Origin: Branchiostoma floridae
Taxonomy: Eukaryota; Chordata; Leptocardii; Amphioxiformes; Branchiostomatidae
Length of the DNA: 64,000 nucleotides
Assembly: GCF_000003815.2 (NCBI RefSeq)
Contig: NC_049984.1
Span: forward strand, 3,668,504 to 3,732,503
Reading direction: 5' to 3'
Part shown: positions 25,101-40,100 of the stretch, piece by piece
How the letters are laid out: every line of letters starts with the position of its first letter
How positions within the stretch are numbered: position 1 is the first letter of the stretch
Notes under the pieces: generated by a model
The model's input: only the letters and a program-made list of their open reading frames with translations
What the model was told of the DNA's origin: nothing
Databases searched by the model: none
Position numbers and translations under genes: made by a program

Positions 25101-28100
25101 AGACATTTTTATTGGGCTTTCTGTTTTTTTAGGATTTCCAAGTAGTAGAAAGCCCAATAAAAATGCCTGAACAGACATCCCAAACAAGCTGGAGCCTAAC
25201 CTCTGCTTGGAGACAAAAGTAAGCCAAGAGGGAACTGAAACACAGGCACACACAACCAGCCATCATCAGCCATCTAGGACCTGCGGATGACCACAAGTAA
25301 CCAGGATTCAGGAAATGGAATTTTTAAGGAGATCACTGTTCTGGAGCTATAAAAGTCTAGCACACGGTGAATAGATGAAATTTTATAGTTCATGTACAAA
25401 CGTATATAAATTTTGGAGGTGAAACACTCAGTCACACACAACCAGTCTTCATCATCCAGTTCTAGAAGATGCAGCAAAGAGGCAAAGAGCAAAGAGGTCA
25501 AAGTACAATCTCTCTGTTTAGAATTACTTTTTCAACTTAAAGTCACTAGTCCACAGTGTATGTTTTACAGCAGCTATAAAAGGTGAGGAATGTAAAACAT
25601 CATGTTATAGCTTCATACATAACCTATTTTGGAGAATATAGCACCATGTAAACTTCAGGTAGACATGTTCATCAGCATTGTAATTTGGGGAAATTGTCTT
25701 ACAATAGACAAATGTTGTTTCAAACTGCTGTCTTGTTACCTGGACATTTACTGTTTTCTATCTGGAATTATGTTGTAGAAGAGAGTGTAAAGAAAGAAAA
25801 CTGGCAAGGGATTTACATTCCAAAATTACTTATAGCAGCATATAAACTTATAACCATAAGCATGGAGGCTAGACCATATATTCACTGACTGAAATCATGT
25901 AACAGTTACAAAATCAGTGTGGATGGATCCTGGTTCAATGAACACACAGTCAAGGATAAGCTGCAAATGAATTGTATTATTGATGATTTGATTTCTTCCT
26001 GCTGTCATACTTATATGAAACCAAATATAATCTACTGTAACATATGTCAGATTAGGGAAAGGGTTTGCTCGAATACAACTTCACCCAAACAATAGATATC
26101 ATGGCAAAAATGGCCCCAACATAGCATAATACAAACAACAGTAAGCCATGGAAATCGAAGCTAATCTGCGATTCTACTTCAGAATCTAATCTACACAATA
26201 CTAGTCTAAGACAAAAACATGCCCTGGGCATAGCGTCCAGGAAAGCGGCATAAGGTCTAGTAGCAAGATATATTATATATATATGATATAATACAAAACT
26301 GTAAATCAATATACAGTCAAACCTGGATTCAGCAACTACTTACATGTAAGGGACTGAGGAAAAATGGTTACTGAGGACATGTGGCTGTTCAGGGCAGGGT
26401 TAGGATAAACATAGTACCGGTAATTGTAAAAGGATAATTACTACTAGTAGGTGAATTCTTTTATGCAACCAATTTATACATACTTTTCCAAACTGATTGT
26501 ATAAAAGAATTCTCCTATATTATATATTCTACCAACCTGATCATGATAAAATTAATTTCAAAGCATGTACAATTGTAAAAAATCTGCTTGAGACTGGAGG
26601 TCATTGCCTGTACCTGGTGGTTGCCCTACCAGATATGACCGTTACGGTAATAAATGTTATTTTCTGAATAACTGGCCACACTAATTTGGTTCACAGATTA
26701 AAAAAATAAAATGAAAATATGTTTAACTGGAAAAACATCATGAAAACAAAGCCCGAGGACCAAGTTTATGCATAGTGCACTAAATTTTATGAAGTGAATA
26801 CTGTCATATTCAAGTTTTCCTCCCTACCCTCTAGTTTTATGAGGTCCGCTTCCTATATTTTTATTTTTCAAAAACAGTGCACCAAGAAATCAACTTGGTG
26901 TGGCCTAATCAATGAAAGTTACCCACCTCGGATAACCTCATTGCATCAAACTCTTGTAGTTGTCGTTGGAAGCCGAAGTTTGGATTGGCCACGGCGCGGG
27001 CCTGCCGTATCGCCTTCAGTGTGTCCCGCCAGCCGAGATTCGTCACTGTCATCACGTACGCTGCTGCTACGGTTACGCTTCTGGACACACCCGCCAGACT
27101 GAAAGGAAGAGACGAGACATACTCTCATTAAAACAAGGAAGGCTAGGTATATATCATTTTATATCAGACCAAAACATAGCTGTACTCTCTCTCTCTCAAA
27201 AGATAAGAAATGAAGCTTTAACAAATAGCAAATAGAATATTTTACATTTGGACGGTTTCACGAGTTGGTGATAGTTACGCCATTTATTTTCTAATCTAAC
27301 AATTGACAAATATTATTGACAGAAAAGCATTGGCTAACAAATAACTAGTGATAAGAAAGAACCAACTGCAATTTTGTAAAAAAAAAATCTTTTAGTGCCA
27401 AACTTGCAGGTGAGCATCTTTATTTGATTAGTCTTAACCAAAAACAATATCAAAGTCTGACTCTATTACACATAATTCAATTAAACTTGTAGCACCATTG
27501 AATGGAAACTTACCAGTGTATTAAACAGGCACCACCACCAAGTCTGCAGAGGAAATTTAAAAAAAAAAATATTGAAACATACATGTGTTGGACTCAGTGA
27601 GGGACAACATTGTGGGACAATGTTCAATGAGTCGGCATACACTCTAACATAGAGAATCAGCACTCCTGAGGGAAATTTACTTCCCCTGGGCCATGTATAG
27701 ACACACCCTCTTTAATCCAAACTAATTTCAATCAACTCAAAGAAGAAATGAGAGCAGCCTTTCATAAAATATCATACACAAGCAAATATGACCAGGGCTG
27801 TCTCCAGCTTTAAGTTTTTTCTGTCTCGCTCATTGCTTAGGAGCCCAATGGATGTTAATTTTCGTTGTTAAATCTGTCATTTCAAGCTTACAAATTAAAT
27901 ACTTTTTCATCAAGTTCATGTCAAGAAGTTCAGAGTTTGGATGGATAGGGTAAAATCCATGTTCCTCCCAACAAGAATATTTCCACCTCGGGCGGATGGA
28001 AGGATCCTGGAGACGGTCCTGAACCAGACATTGTTTGATTCTAAGCAATTCCATCATCTTCCCAATCAACCTGGTGTCCCTAAATTGCCGACTTGTGATG

Positions 28101-31100
28101 GCAGACACCAGGGCTGTCTCAAGCTTTAATTTTTTCATCATACTCACTGTTTGAAAGCCCATATGATTAACTTTGAATTTGTTGTTGAATATACCATGAT
28201 TTTAAGCTTGGAAATACATATTTGATGTCATCAAGCTCAGATTTAGGGACTGATGGGATGAATTTTTTGTCTGTCCAGACAACCATATTTCCATCCCTAA
28301 ACAGAGGGATGTGTCCTAGAGACAGTCTGGCAGATACAAATCCAAATGTAAGCCACTAGGATCTTCATTAGTGCAATCAACAAATGAGTTGGGGATCTTT
28401 TTAGGAAAAACATAATATTCTACAAAGCCTTGTACTAGGCCTTCAAAAAGCATCATTAGAAATTGTGTAAGTTTGCTGGTTCTAAACATCCTTACCATTC
28501 AATTCAGAGAAAAAAAAACATGAATTTAAAGGTTGCTTTTTGAATTTGTTCAGCAACTTGACTAAACCATACACTTCATACACAGTCATATTATGAACTT
28601 ATGTGTGACTTTAAATATTCGTATGCCTAAATACAATGTACACAATACATTTTACTATTACGTACCTTGACTCATGAATAAATTTGATGGATTTTCTGAA
28701 GTGCTGTGTTCTGAAAAATATTATTTCAGACATGTAAATCTAGTACAACATTGATGTAACATGCATTGGCATAATACCGGTCATAAGCCTTATACCGGTC
28801 GATTAAAAATAGTGGAACTTAAAGAGATCTACACATGCAACAATAGTTATTTCTGAGGTATGCACACTTCAGACATCTAGGTGTCCAATACATCATTTAC
28901 AAAGCATCGATAACAATGCATTCGAAGACAACAAGGCCAAAAGTTTTCAGGTCATTTTCGGGGCAGGCGAGCTCGTCGTGGGACAAACACACTGTCACGT
29001 TCATCGCCAGATTTGTAGATAATAATCAAATGTGCTCACGGCACAAGACGAGCATGATTCAACAGCAATCTTGAATTTCTTTTGGTGACCTACAACTCGT
29101 GTAAAAGTGTGAGGAACCGTTGCATTATCGCCCGGATCTACGGCTGAATGGGTCAAATTGAACGTACGCCGCCATTTTTAATGCTACGGCCAGCAGTAAA
29201 GTTTTACGTCATAGCGGTTGTGACGGACCAAAATTAAATGAAAATTCTTGTCAGTATACGCCCATTTTCTCATGACTTTTTGTATGCTCATGCAGATTTT
29301 TGTTTTGTGCAACTACTAACAGGAAAGAAAGGAACAACAGAGGATGTATAAAGGTACATAGCGGCAGTTAACTGTGCCGTGTTTCGTTCGGCTGGTATAG
29401 TGCACCCCCTTCCAACCACGCGCCTGTTCTCCGTGCAATTCCGCGGTGTGTTCCAATTACGATATTATGTTTTTAGCAGGACCAGAGAGACAAAATAATT
29501 TACACAGAAGAAGTGGCAAAGGTAAGCTGTAACAGCAACATGTAACTGGAGAAAATGATGCGTTGATCATTTGCCAAATTAGCATTGCTTGAGAAATTGC
29601 AGTAAACCGACCGGTATTATGCCAATGGATGTTAACTTGGGTGATCTGCATTTCAAGATAAAAGACTATTCTATTTCTTTCAATACTGTCACATTGAAGT
29701 TAACAGTGTAAATAATAAGAAAATTTAGCACTAATAACCTATAGTACATAATTAGGCACTCCAACCTTCAGTATACTGAAGACAACAATGGCAATGAACA
29801 ATTGTTACAGTGACTGTATTTCATTTTTACATAAAATGTATTCTTGGGAACATCATCCATCCTCTAGAGATGATACATATGGTGATGAGAGGAGACTAGT
29901 TGCCATTTCGGCATCATCACAATAAAGCTTAATGCATCTTAATGACAAAGCTTACAAGTAATATAACACAATGTTGTGTTACATTAGCCACTATATCTAG
30001 TGAGTGATATTTATCTCCATTATACTGGCAATGGTTCCATAATGGTGGGTATAATCAATACACAACACAGCCCAAAATATCGACTGCCCCTCCTTGTGTG
30101 ACATATGCCCTACTTTCCACCGGCCAAGCACCTTAGGCCTGGGAAAAATTGTTGTGTTTCCTGTTTCAGTCCTGAAAAAATTAGGGTCGGTAGGTATAGG
30201 GATTATCTTTTTTTTCTTGTAATTTTTTTTAGGCTGGCCAGACATATTACAATGCAGTTGAACAAAGTAAATTGAAAAGTATGAGGACACTTATCTTTCA
30301 ATGTCAAATTTTAATGTTGTTCATAATTATTGATACATTTATTCTTCATTAGATAGGACAAGCAGTGATTTTACTTGAATAGGAAGCAGGCTGAATAAAA
30401 ATTTGGTAGCCATATGACTCCACTGCCCATCCCAAATAAAGTCTAGGGTTGGCAGGTTTTTCTAGGTATGGAAACAGGAAACACAAGATTTTTTCCCTAG
30501 GCCTTACAAGTACTTACAGGTTTTGATGTGGAGAGTCGGAGGCTGGGATACATAAATAATTCATGTCCTGCAAAGAGAGAGAAAATACTGTAATGCAGAA
30601 ACTTTCACGGTGGTTTAATGTTTGCGGCTTCTGTGGTGGCCACTACCGCAAAGTTAAAACCACCGCGAACATTTTAATATGACAGTGAGATACTTTAGTG
30701 GAATTTAAAACCTCAGCGAAAAGTCCTTTTTCCCGCTACCGCAAAATTAAATCCCCGCGAACTTAAATGCATTTACAGTGCATGTAGCATGTCCGACGAT
30801 CAATACGCGGCGACCTCCTGGTTTCTGTGAGTTGTGTGCCAAGGTCAAACACGTAATTGTAAATAACCAAAACAGCTGCTGTTCATCAGTAACAGGTCTA
30901 ACGGTAGGGGTACATGTCAAAGTACAGTGATATTAATGATGGAAATGAGTTTACCTGATTTTACTCTATTGCAATGAATATGCTGAGAGTCAGTATTGAG
31001 TTGACTGTTCTGATACTGGGTATGTTCAGTGTCAACATGGAAGGGTCTAAAATGTAAATTAGAGAGATTCTGTTTACTGTTCATTGGCAGTAGCTACAGA

Positions 31101-34100
31101 CATTTCACAGTCACACAGAAGACTGGAATGGCATCGTTTAATCATTATTCTTAATCATTATCTATTATGATTATTATCACTCAGTTGTATACCATTCTGT
31201 ACTTCAGGTTCCCTCAGCACATCAATACAATACAATTTCTCAGGAGAAGCCAACACTATGGCAACAGGATTGAAATTCTTTTTGTTAAGTAAAGTCATAT
31301 ACTGTGTTTTGACAAGTTAAGACATAAAGCAGTGCTTGAAATACTTTTTTTTCAGCCAGGTTGCCATGGCAGCAAACTGAGTCAAAAGCCAGGTTGTGCC
31401 ATCAACATTTCAAGTTATTACTTTTTTTTATTACTTATCCATTATCTTTTCTTCAGTTACATACAAGTACTTATGTTTTATCTTACTAAGACTCTTAGCA
31501 AGAAATAAATACAAAAGCTTATGCATGTAGGTGGGGAGAAAGTGGTGCAAAATTTTAGATTGCGCAGTGAGCAACCTGAGTTTAGAATCAAGTTGCGACA
31601 AGCAAAATGTGGTTGCGTTACTTTGCAAGAGGGTATTTTGAGTTCTGCGTAAAACTATAGACATTGTTGAAGTGTAATGATGTCTAGACCACTTCATGCA
31701 TTATTCATACACATGATGTTAACATGGGCAGAAATGTCTGAGTCATGGTCAAACTTTCAGGAGCCCTGCCAAGGCCATGCATATCTGATCACAATTAAAG
31801 CTAAGGCCAAGTGCAGAAACTCTCAATGTGATATTCAGAGGAACTATGATTTTCATCAAACTTGAAACATCTGACAATGATTCGCTGCTACCTGACATCA
31901 TCTGACAACTTCCGGATTAGTGCAGCGAGTCATTCATCTGACGAAGGTTGGAGTCTTCGGCCGGAAATTTATGGTTTCTTTTGTGTTGGAACAAAGTTTG
32001 AACCTTTTCACAACGGAATTTACCAACACAGATGAGCTTTCAGATCTGACAATGCAGTCCAATTGTTTGATGGCAATCTGAGAATTCAAAACATTTAAAG
32101 GGAAATAAACTGGATAACAAAACCTCCGAATTGTATAATGCAAGTAGAGTAAACCTTAGAACTGAAAAATCATATAACTGAATACATCCTCTTTATCTTT
32201 AAATTCTTTCTTCCAAGATTTCTTTCAGTCTTTTCTCTCTTTTTAAAAATATATATCTATAGGCAAAACACATATTATTACTTAAATGTATTACACTGTG
32301 TATTGAAGAAAAGTTTGTAGAAACTAGTAAATAAGCTAGACTGAATACTGTGGCACAAGACTTAAATCAACTTTTAAATTTGAGTTAACTTCTGGAAAAC
32401 TCCCAGCATCAAATTAAACAATGAGGTTGAAGCAGTGTTTATATTACCTCGTGTAGTTTCTTGGCGTTGTCATGGATAGCCAGAATGTGTGTGATTCCGT
32501 GTGTGGTCAGCTGCTCACGGTCTTTGGAATCTGTAGATGATAACACACATTGAAATAATTTCATTGGCTTATTTGACTTCCAACAGTTTCATGTATATCG
32601 CTTTTTTTTTATAAATTCAACGCCTGAAGTTGGTGGAGTATCCCAGGTCAGGGTGACAAGGAGTGTAACACCAGTTCACCTTTATCCGTAGGGTAACCTT
32701 TATCCGTTCTTTTTAAGAACAATGTATTTAGGGATACCATGTCGACAGATGATGGTTTCCAACTGCAATATTGTGAAAATAGTACATTTTGAAATTGCTT
32801 TCCATTGACGTGATATCCCTGGATACCCTGTTTAGCTACACAACGGATATAGGTTACCCTGCGGATAAAGGTGAACTAATGTTTCCAGTACAAACCATTT
32901 TTTTCTTGTTGGACTGGTAAACTGGCAGTTTTATACATTTTGGCGCTAACCAGTTCAAGAAAATAACAAGCAAAATGAGCCATTTTTTTTAGTATCGCCC
33001 ATTTACAACTTCAAAGGTCCAGTTTCAGGTCCAGACCATATCCTCTGGACCTGAACCTTACCTGTACTAGTACCTGAATTTTCTGTACCGGTACCCACCC
33101 CTACTGTAGTACATCAGACTGTTCAATAGAGAGAGACCTCTCATTGACCCAGGGTTATTTACAAAAGTGCTGAGTTCCGTAACAGCGGACTTCTGGTGCA
33201 ATCTCTGATGTTGGCAGTTTCCCAAGGCCCACATTATCCAGACTAAAAGCATGGAGACACGCACAGTTAGCAGACAGTCATCTCCATCTTTACTGAGCTT
33301 ACTCAGAGTTCTGCCCTCGTTAAGGCAATACCAATATGATCCGTGGTTTCTCTTCAGGAAATTATGTTGATGATAATTTCTAAACACATGTACAGTAGAA
33401 ACCAGTTAATTGCGCAACGGATAAAATTTTTGCACACTTCTGCTGATTGCACGAAATCCAAAAATCCTGTGGTCCAGCTTAATAACTTTGCTGTGTTGCA
33501 CTATTCGGATAATTGCACAGAACGCACTGGCAATTGGGGTATGCAATTCAGCAGCTTCTACTGTATAATCGATGAAAGAGTCCAGCTAACACTGTAGTTA
33601 TATATTCATCCCTTCTAACTGTAAGTGCTAAAATTGAGGAAGGTTACCTACCTCTGAAATTGCCAATGTACAGTCCAGGAAGGACCTGTCGATTAAAAGA
33701 AAATTGAATTTCATTAAAATAATCAGAAATCAAGTCAAACTACAGGTTTACATCTTAATATAAATAAGTATATCATGATGGATGTTTCTATCATTACTAT
33801 ATGTCAATCTAAGATATTGCACAGGCTAATAAATATATTTCTAGCTAGTCATAAGCATTCATTCATTCATCCATCTATTCATTCATTCATTTATCCATCC
33901 ATTCATTCGTTCATTCATTCATTCATTCATTCATTTGTTCGTTCTTTCGTTCATTCATTCATCAATTCATCCATCCATCAGTATGATCTGCATGAATGTT
34001 CTATATTTAAATTTTTGACGAATAATGAATTTTTATTGCAAATATGAGGTACGCGGAAGTTCAAACACAGTTTTTTTTTTCAAACACACAGATGCAGGAA

Positions 34101-37100
34101 TATGTGATATATTCTGTTTACCAAAGCTGGCCCAAGGCACAATCAGATAAGTCCTGAGTGAGTGAGAGCTGAAAGCTGAACAGAGAGCACTTCCTGTGAC
34201 AAATCTCACCCTGTCACCTGTGGGCAGCCCTCTGGACAGGGCCTGAGTGCTCCAATATCTTGATAACACAGCCTCTTATATAACTTCCTGTTTAGCGTGG
34301 GCTCTGAATACTAAGTAACTAAAGGGAGCCTAGCTTGGTCGTGAACAACCCATTCTTATTACCTTTGCCAAGAGGGTTGTGTTTTGGGGAGCATGTGTAC
34401 TGTCAGTGAAAAGCATAACTCAAGAAGGCCTCAAAGTTTATCTAAGCCAAAATACAGACTTGATATACGCACAAGTGTGAACAGGGCCTAACACTTTGAC
34501 TTAAACCTAAATAAGAATCCCATAACCTAAAGGAGGTCAAGCATCATCAGCAAATGTATTTCAAAATTATGCAACTCTTTTATAGAAGCACTTGAGTTCT
34601 TATAACTTAAGTTCATAGCACAGTAACAAAGTTGTATTTGTGTTGTGTCAGATGTTTCCTCGCCATTGTGTGAAGTTGCCTTTTCTGCTTTTTTTTTTAT
34701 GACAACAGAAGCCAACTGTCACTCAAATCTCTGGCTGTTCCCAAAGTCTCAAAATTTATATTCCTCAAACAAGTTACAGCTGCAAATAACGGAAGATATT
34801 AAATAAGATGGAAAGATGACATTAGGTACTGCCGTAATCTGTAGATGACGAATGTCCTGCTACAGACACTCTCATCACACACAATCAGAAGATACAAAAT
34901 CATCTCATCGTACTGCCGTAATCTGCAGATGACGAATGTTCTGCTATAGACACTCTCATCGCACACAATCAGAAGATACAAAATCATCTCATCGTACTGC
35001 CGTAATCTGCAGATGACGAATGTTCTGCTATAGACACTCTCATCGCACACAATCAGAAGATACAAAATCATCTCATCGTACTGCCGTAATCTGTAGATGA
35101 CGAATGTTCTGCTACGGACACTCTCATCACACACAATCAGAAGATACAAAATCATCTCATCGTACTGCCGTAATCTGCAGATGACGAATGTTCTGCTACA
35201 AACACTCTCATCACACACAATCAGAAGATACAGAACCATCTCATCGTACTGCTGTAATCTGCAGATGACGAATGTTCTGCTACAAACACTCTCATCACAC
35301 ACAATCAGAAAATACAGAACCATCTCATCGTACTGCCGTAATCTGCAGATGGCGAATGTTCTGCTACAGACACTCTCATCGCAATCAATCAGAAGATACA
35401 GAACCATCTCATCGTACTGCCGTAATCTGCCGATGACGAATGTTCTGCTATAGACACTCTCATTACACACAATCAGAAGATACAGAATCATCTCATCGTA
35501 CTGCCGTAATCTGCAGATGACGAATGTTCTGCTACAAACACTCTCATCACACACAATCAGAAAATACAGAACCATCTCATCGTACTGCCGTAATCTGCAG
35601 ATGACGAATATTCTGCTACAAACACTCTCATCACACACAATCAGAAGATACAGAATCATCTCATCGTACTGCCGTAATCTGCAGATGACGAATGTTCTGC
35701 TACAAACACTCTCATCACACACAATCAGAAGAAACAGGATCATCTCATCGTACTGCCGTAATCTGCAGATGACGAATGTTCTGCTACAGACACTCTCATC
35801 ACACACAATCAGAAAATACAGAACCATCTCATCGTACTGCCGTAATCTGCCGATGACGAATGTTCTGCTATAGACACTCCCATCACACACAATCAGAAGA
35901 TACAGAATCATCTCATCGTACTGCCGTAATCTGCAGATGACGAATGTTCTGCTACAGACACTCTCATCACACACAATCAGAAAATACAGAACCATCTCAT
36001 CGTACTGCCGTAATCTGCAGATGACGAATATTCTGCTACAAACACTCTCATCACACACAATCAGAAGAAACAGAATCATTTCATCGTACTGCCGTAATCT
36101 GCTGATGACAAATGTTCTGCTACAAACACTCTCATCACACACAATCAGAAAATACAGAACCATCTCATCGTACTGCCGTAATCTGCAGATGACGAATGTT
36201 CTGCTACAAACACTCTCATCACACACAATCAGAAGAAACAGAATCATCTCATCGTACTGCCGTAATCTGCAGATGACGAATGTTCTGCTACAAACACTCT
36301 CATCACGCACAATCAGAAGATACAGAATCATCTCATCATACTGCTCAGTGCTGTAATCTGCAGATGACAAATGTTCTGCTATAGACACTCTCATCACACA
36401 CAATCAGAAGATACAGAATCATCTCATCGTACTGCCGTAATCTGCAGATGATGAATGTTCTGCTATAGACACTCTCATCACACACAATCAGAAGATACAA
36501 AATCATCTCATCGTACTGCCGTAATCTGCATATGACGAATGTTCTGCTATAGACACTCTCATCACACACAATCAGAATAGGGGTGGTTACAAAATAGTTT
36601 TTTCTTATTGGTCCGGTCCGGAAAAAACGGACCTAAAAAAATCGGTGGACCGGATGTTGGACCTATTGGTAAATGAACTGATTATATTATCAGGTATTCA
36701 CACGTTTTAGGGCTTACCGGTCGAGGAAAATAACAAGAGCGAAGCAGAGTAGAGTCTATATAGTCATTTGTACCAGGCAGTTAGCCTTGTAAGATTTCAA
36801 AATGCCAGTGGGGAGTCGAATACTCAACAGATTTCTTTGTAGCGAAATGGACCATTGTTTTCAGTATCGTCCATTCCCAAGTACTCACATACTGAATCAG
36901 GTCCAGGTTCAGGTCCGGACCTGGACCTGATCCTTTGGACCTGAACCGGACCTGGACCTGAATTTTCTGTACCGGTACCCACCCCTAAATCAGAAGATAC
37001 AGAACCATCTCATCGTACTGCCGTAATCTGCCGATGACGAATGTTCTGCTATAGACACTCTCATCACGCACAATCAGAAGATACAAAATCATCTCATCGT

Positions 37101-40100
37101 ACTGCCGTAATCTGCCGATGACGAATGTTCTGCTACAAGCACTCTCATCACACACAATCAGAAGATACAGAACCATCTCATCGTACTGCCGTAATCTGCA
37201 GATGACGAATGTTCTGCTACAAACACTCTCATCACACACAATCAGAAAATACAGAACCATCTCATCGTACTGCCGTAATCTGCAGATGACAAATGTTCTG
37301 CTATAGACACTCTCATCACACACAATCAGAAGATACAAAATCATCTCATCGTCGTACTGCTGTAATCTGCAGATGACGAATGTTCTGCTACAAACACTCT
37401 CATCACACACAATCAGAAGATACAGAAATCATCTCATCATACTGCTGTAATCTGCAGATGACAAATGTTCTGCTACAGACACTCTCATCACACACAATCA
37501 GAAGATACAAAATCATCTCATGGTACTGCCGTAATCTGCAGATGACAAATGTTCTGCTACAGACACTCTCATCACACACAATCAGAAGGTACAGGATCAT
37601 CTCATCGTACTGCCGTAATCTGCAGATGACGAATGTTCTGCTAAAGACACTCTCATCACACACAATCAGAAGATACAGGATCATCTCATCGTACTGCCGT
37701 AATCTGCAGATGATGAATGTTCTGCTATAGATACTCTCATCACACACAATCAGAAGATACAGAACCATCTCATCGTACTGCCATAATCTGCCGATGACGA
37801 ATGTTCTGCTATAGACACTCTCATCACGCACAATCAGAAGATACAGAATCATCTCATCAAGACAGCCAGTCTCCATGAACTTCTGCAGATAGGGGTAATG
37901 AAGTAGGGATGCTCCATTTGTTGTGTGTGTGGGATGGCATTCTACTTTGGGATGTTTCATGTAACAATCTTACAGGGTTTGTGTTTCTATAATCGGTACA
38001 TACAGTGTGTACAGGAAAAAGGCCTTACATTGTTCTTTGTAGTTTAATGTGTAACTTGTAGTGCAGAAAAAGTAGTTTTCTAGGGGGTTAGATAGCCAAG
38101 CTGCACAATGGTAGGTAAGAAAAACTTGAAAGTTCATCTGTATTTAAATTGGTAGAAGTCAAGTGTAATTCAACTGTAAATATCAAAAATCGGACTCACC
38201 CAAATTTTCGACTGAACAGCACCAGTCTTATAACCTTCAAACTTCACTTAAGTCAATAAATGTCACTAAGCAACTCATATAGACTTAAATGTATGCACAA
38301 GTGGGAACTAAAGTACATGTAGTGGTAAGTCGGGCAAGGAAATCGAACTGAATCCTTTTCAGCACCAAGGACAGGTTATATAACAACTGCTAAAAGAGTG
38401 TTTCAAGTCACTGTAGACAATAGATTACTGATGTCAATGAAGATTAGACATTTAGGTAATAAGATATGCTAAAAAGCAGTTACTCAACCAACTGGATATG
38501 ATTTTGGAAATGGTCAAATGTTTCAAACAACATCCGAGTGTCACTGACGAAAAACAACGGATGTTGTTTGAAATATCTGACTGTTTCCAGAATCATATCC
38601 AGTTGATTGAATAACTGCTTTTTGGCATGATAGATACCTCACTGCCAAAAAGAACTACAAGGCATACTAAAAAGGGAATCCAAGCTCGTTTGATTATTAA
38701 TAAGATTTCAATGTCTGTTTCAGAGTATAAAAACAGATTTTCAAAATGAGATTTTCAAAGATAGAAAAAGTTGTACAAATACTAACAACTTGTAAACAAA
38801 TGACCAGAGTTATTCAGACATAAGTCATGACTAGCTAATTTTTATTTTGGGGATTAAAAAGATGCAATTGGAATCCAGATGTTTAAGATATGAAACAACT
38901 CCTAGAAAATAGATGAAAATACTATCATATCACAAGCTGTGCATGATAGTAAGTTATGGCACCAAAGGAGAGAAAGAGCTACAGTACACTTTTTATCCGA
39001 TCTGTTTTGAGATATGATCAAATGCTATAGTATACAGTTGTGAACAATAAATAAAACACAGCATTGACAGATCCGTGCGACCGCCCCCCTCAAACAACAT
39101 GCACTCTGTCTGCCCTGTCAGAAGGTTTGATTTACAAGACAGGAAACCATGTGTACCTAACGGATTACATTTCCTTTGTATGTGATGCAAACAGGCTTGT
39201 GCAGTTGTGGTATATTGGGCTAGTTTCCCACATGGGGTTATTTATAAATTATATGCCAAGCAGGTTCTTTCAAGTGGTAGGTCATTGACCCCAGCCTTTT
39301 AAATGTAGGAACAAGTACATCCTGGACCAGTTTGGTGGCACTGCAAAAGGAAGGGGTATATTTTGTTTGGTAGCAGGTCCGAGTAGAATATGTTCACGGC
39401 GGGAAGTGTCAAAAGTGCTGGTACAAAGCCGTGGGAACAGGATTTCTGGACGTGAAAATATTTGTTTATGACAAAGGCATTAAAGTTTTCATGTCTTCAT
39501 ATCATTTTGTGACGCCTGGAAATTAAAAATGAATGTTGTGGCAGTAATTTCCCATAAATCTTACATATTGTTTAAATACTTAATCTAAAATTCACTTTTA
39601 TTACTTTTTGTGCCTTCACTATTTTTCAACATTAACTTTTTTTTATAAAAGTATTAAAACTAAAAATTAAAAGTCTACAACTTACAAGGTCCCAAATGAC
39701 CCAATATATCTTCCCACTCACTGACTGGATGGAAAAAAACAGACTGAAGAAGAAGAACTACATATCTTCAGAAATCTATTCCAGAAAGGCTAACATCATA
39801 TTCATTGGCATCCTGTCCTATTTCAGTCCAAATCTTAATACCGAACGGCTTGAATCAACTTCATACCTGAAAGGATAACAAATCCATGCCGAGAAAAATT
39901 GGATCACAAATATTTTCATTACGAGATTCCGCCTCTGCAAAATCCCTTTTCCAAATTAGGGAGCGGATAGGAGACAGACTGATGAAGCCGGGCGGTCTCC
40001 TCCCGGTGTTTAATGACAATCTTGCCATCTTAATGAATCCTGAGATATTGGGGGCCGGCCCGTCTTTCAGGAGGTAATTTGGTTACTGATTCATCAGGAG

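Noticed and set aside
35097-37730. Plus-strand frames of 62-139 aa
   Set aside because: Shadows of the 84-bp minisatellite, ended by TAG in variant units.
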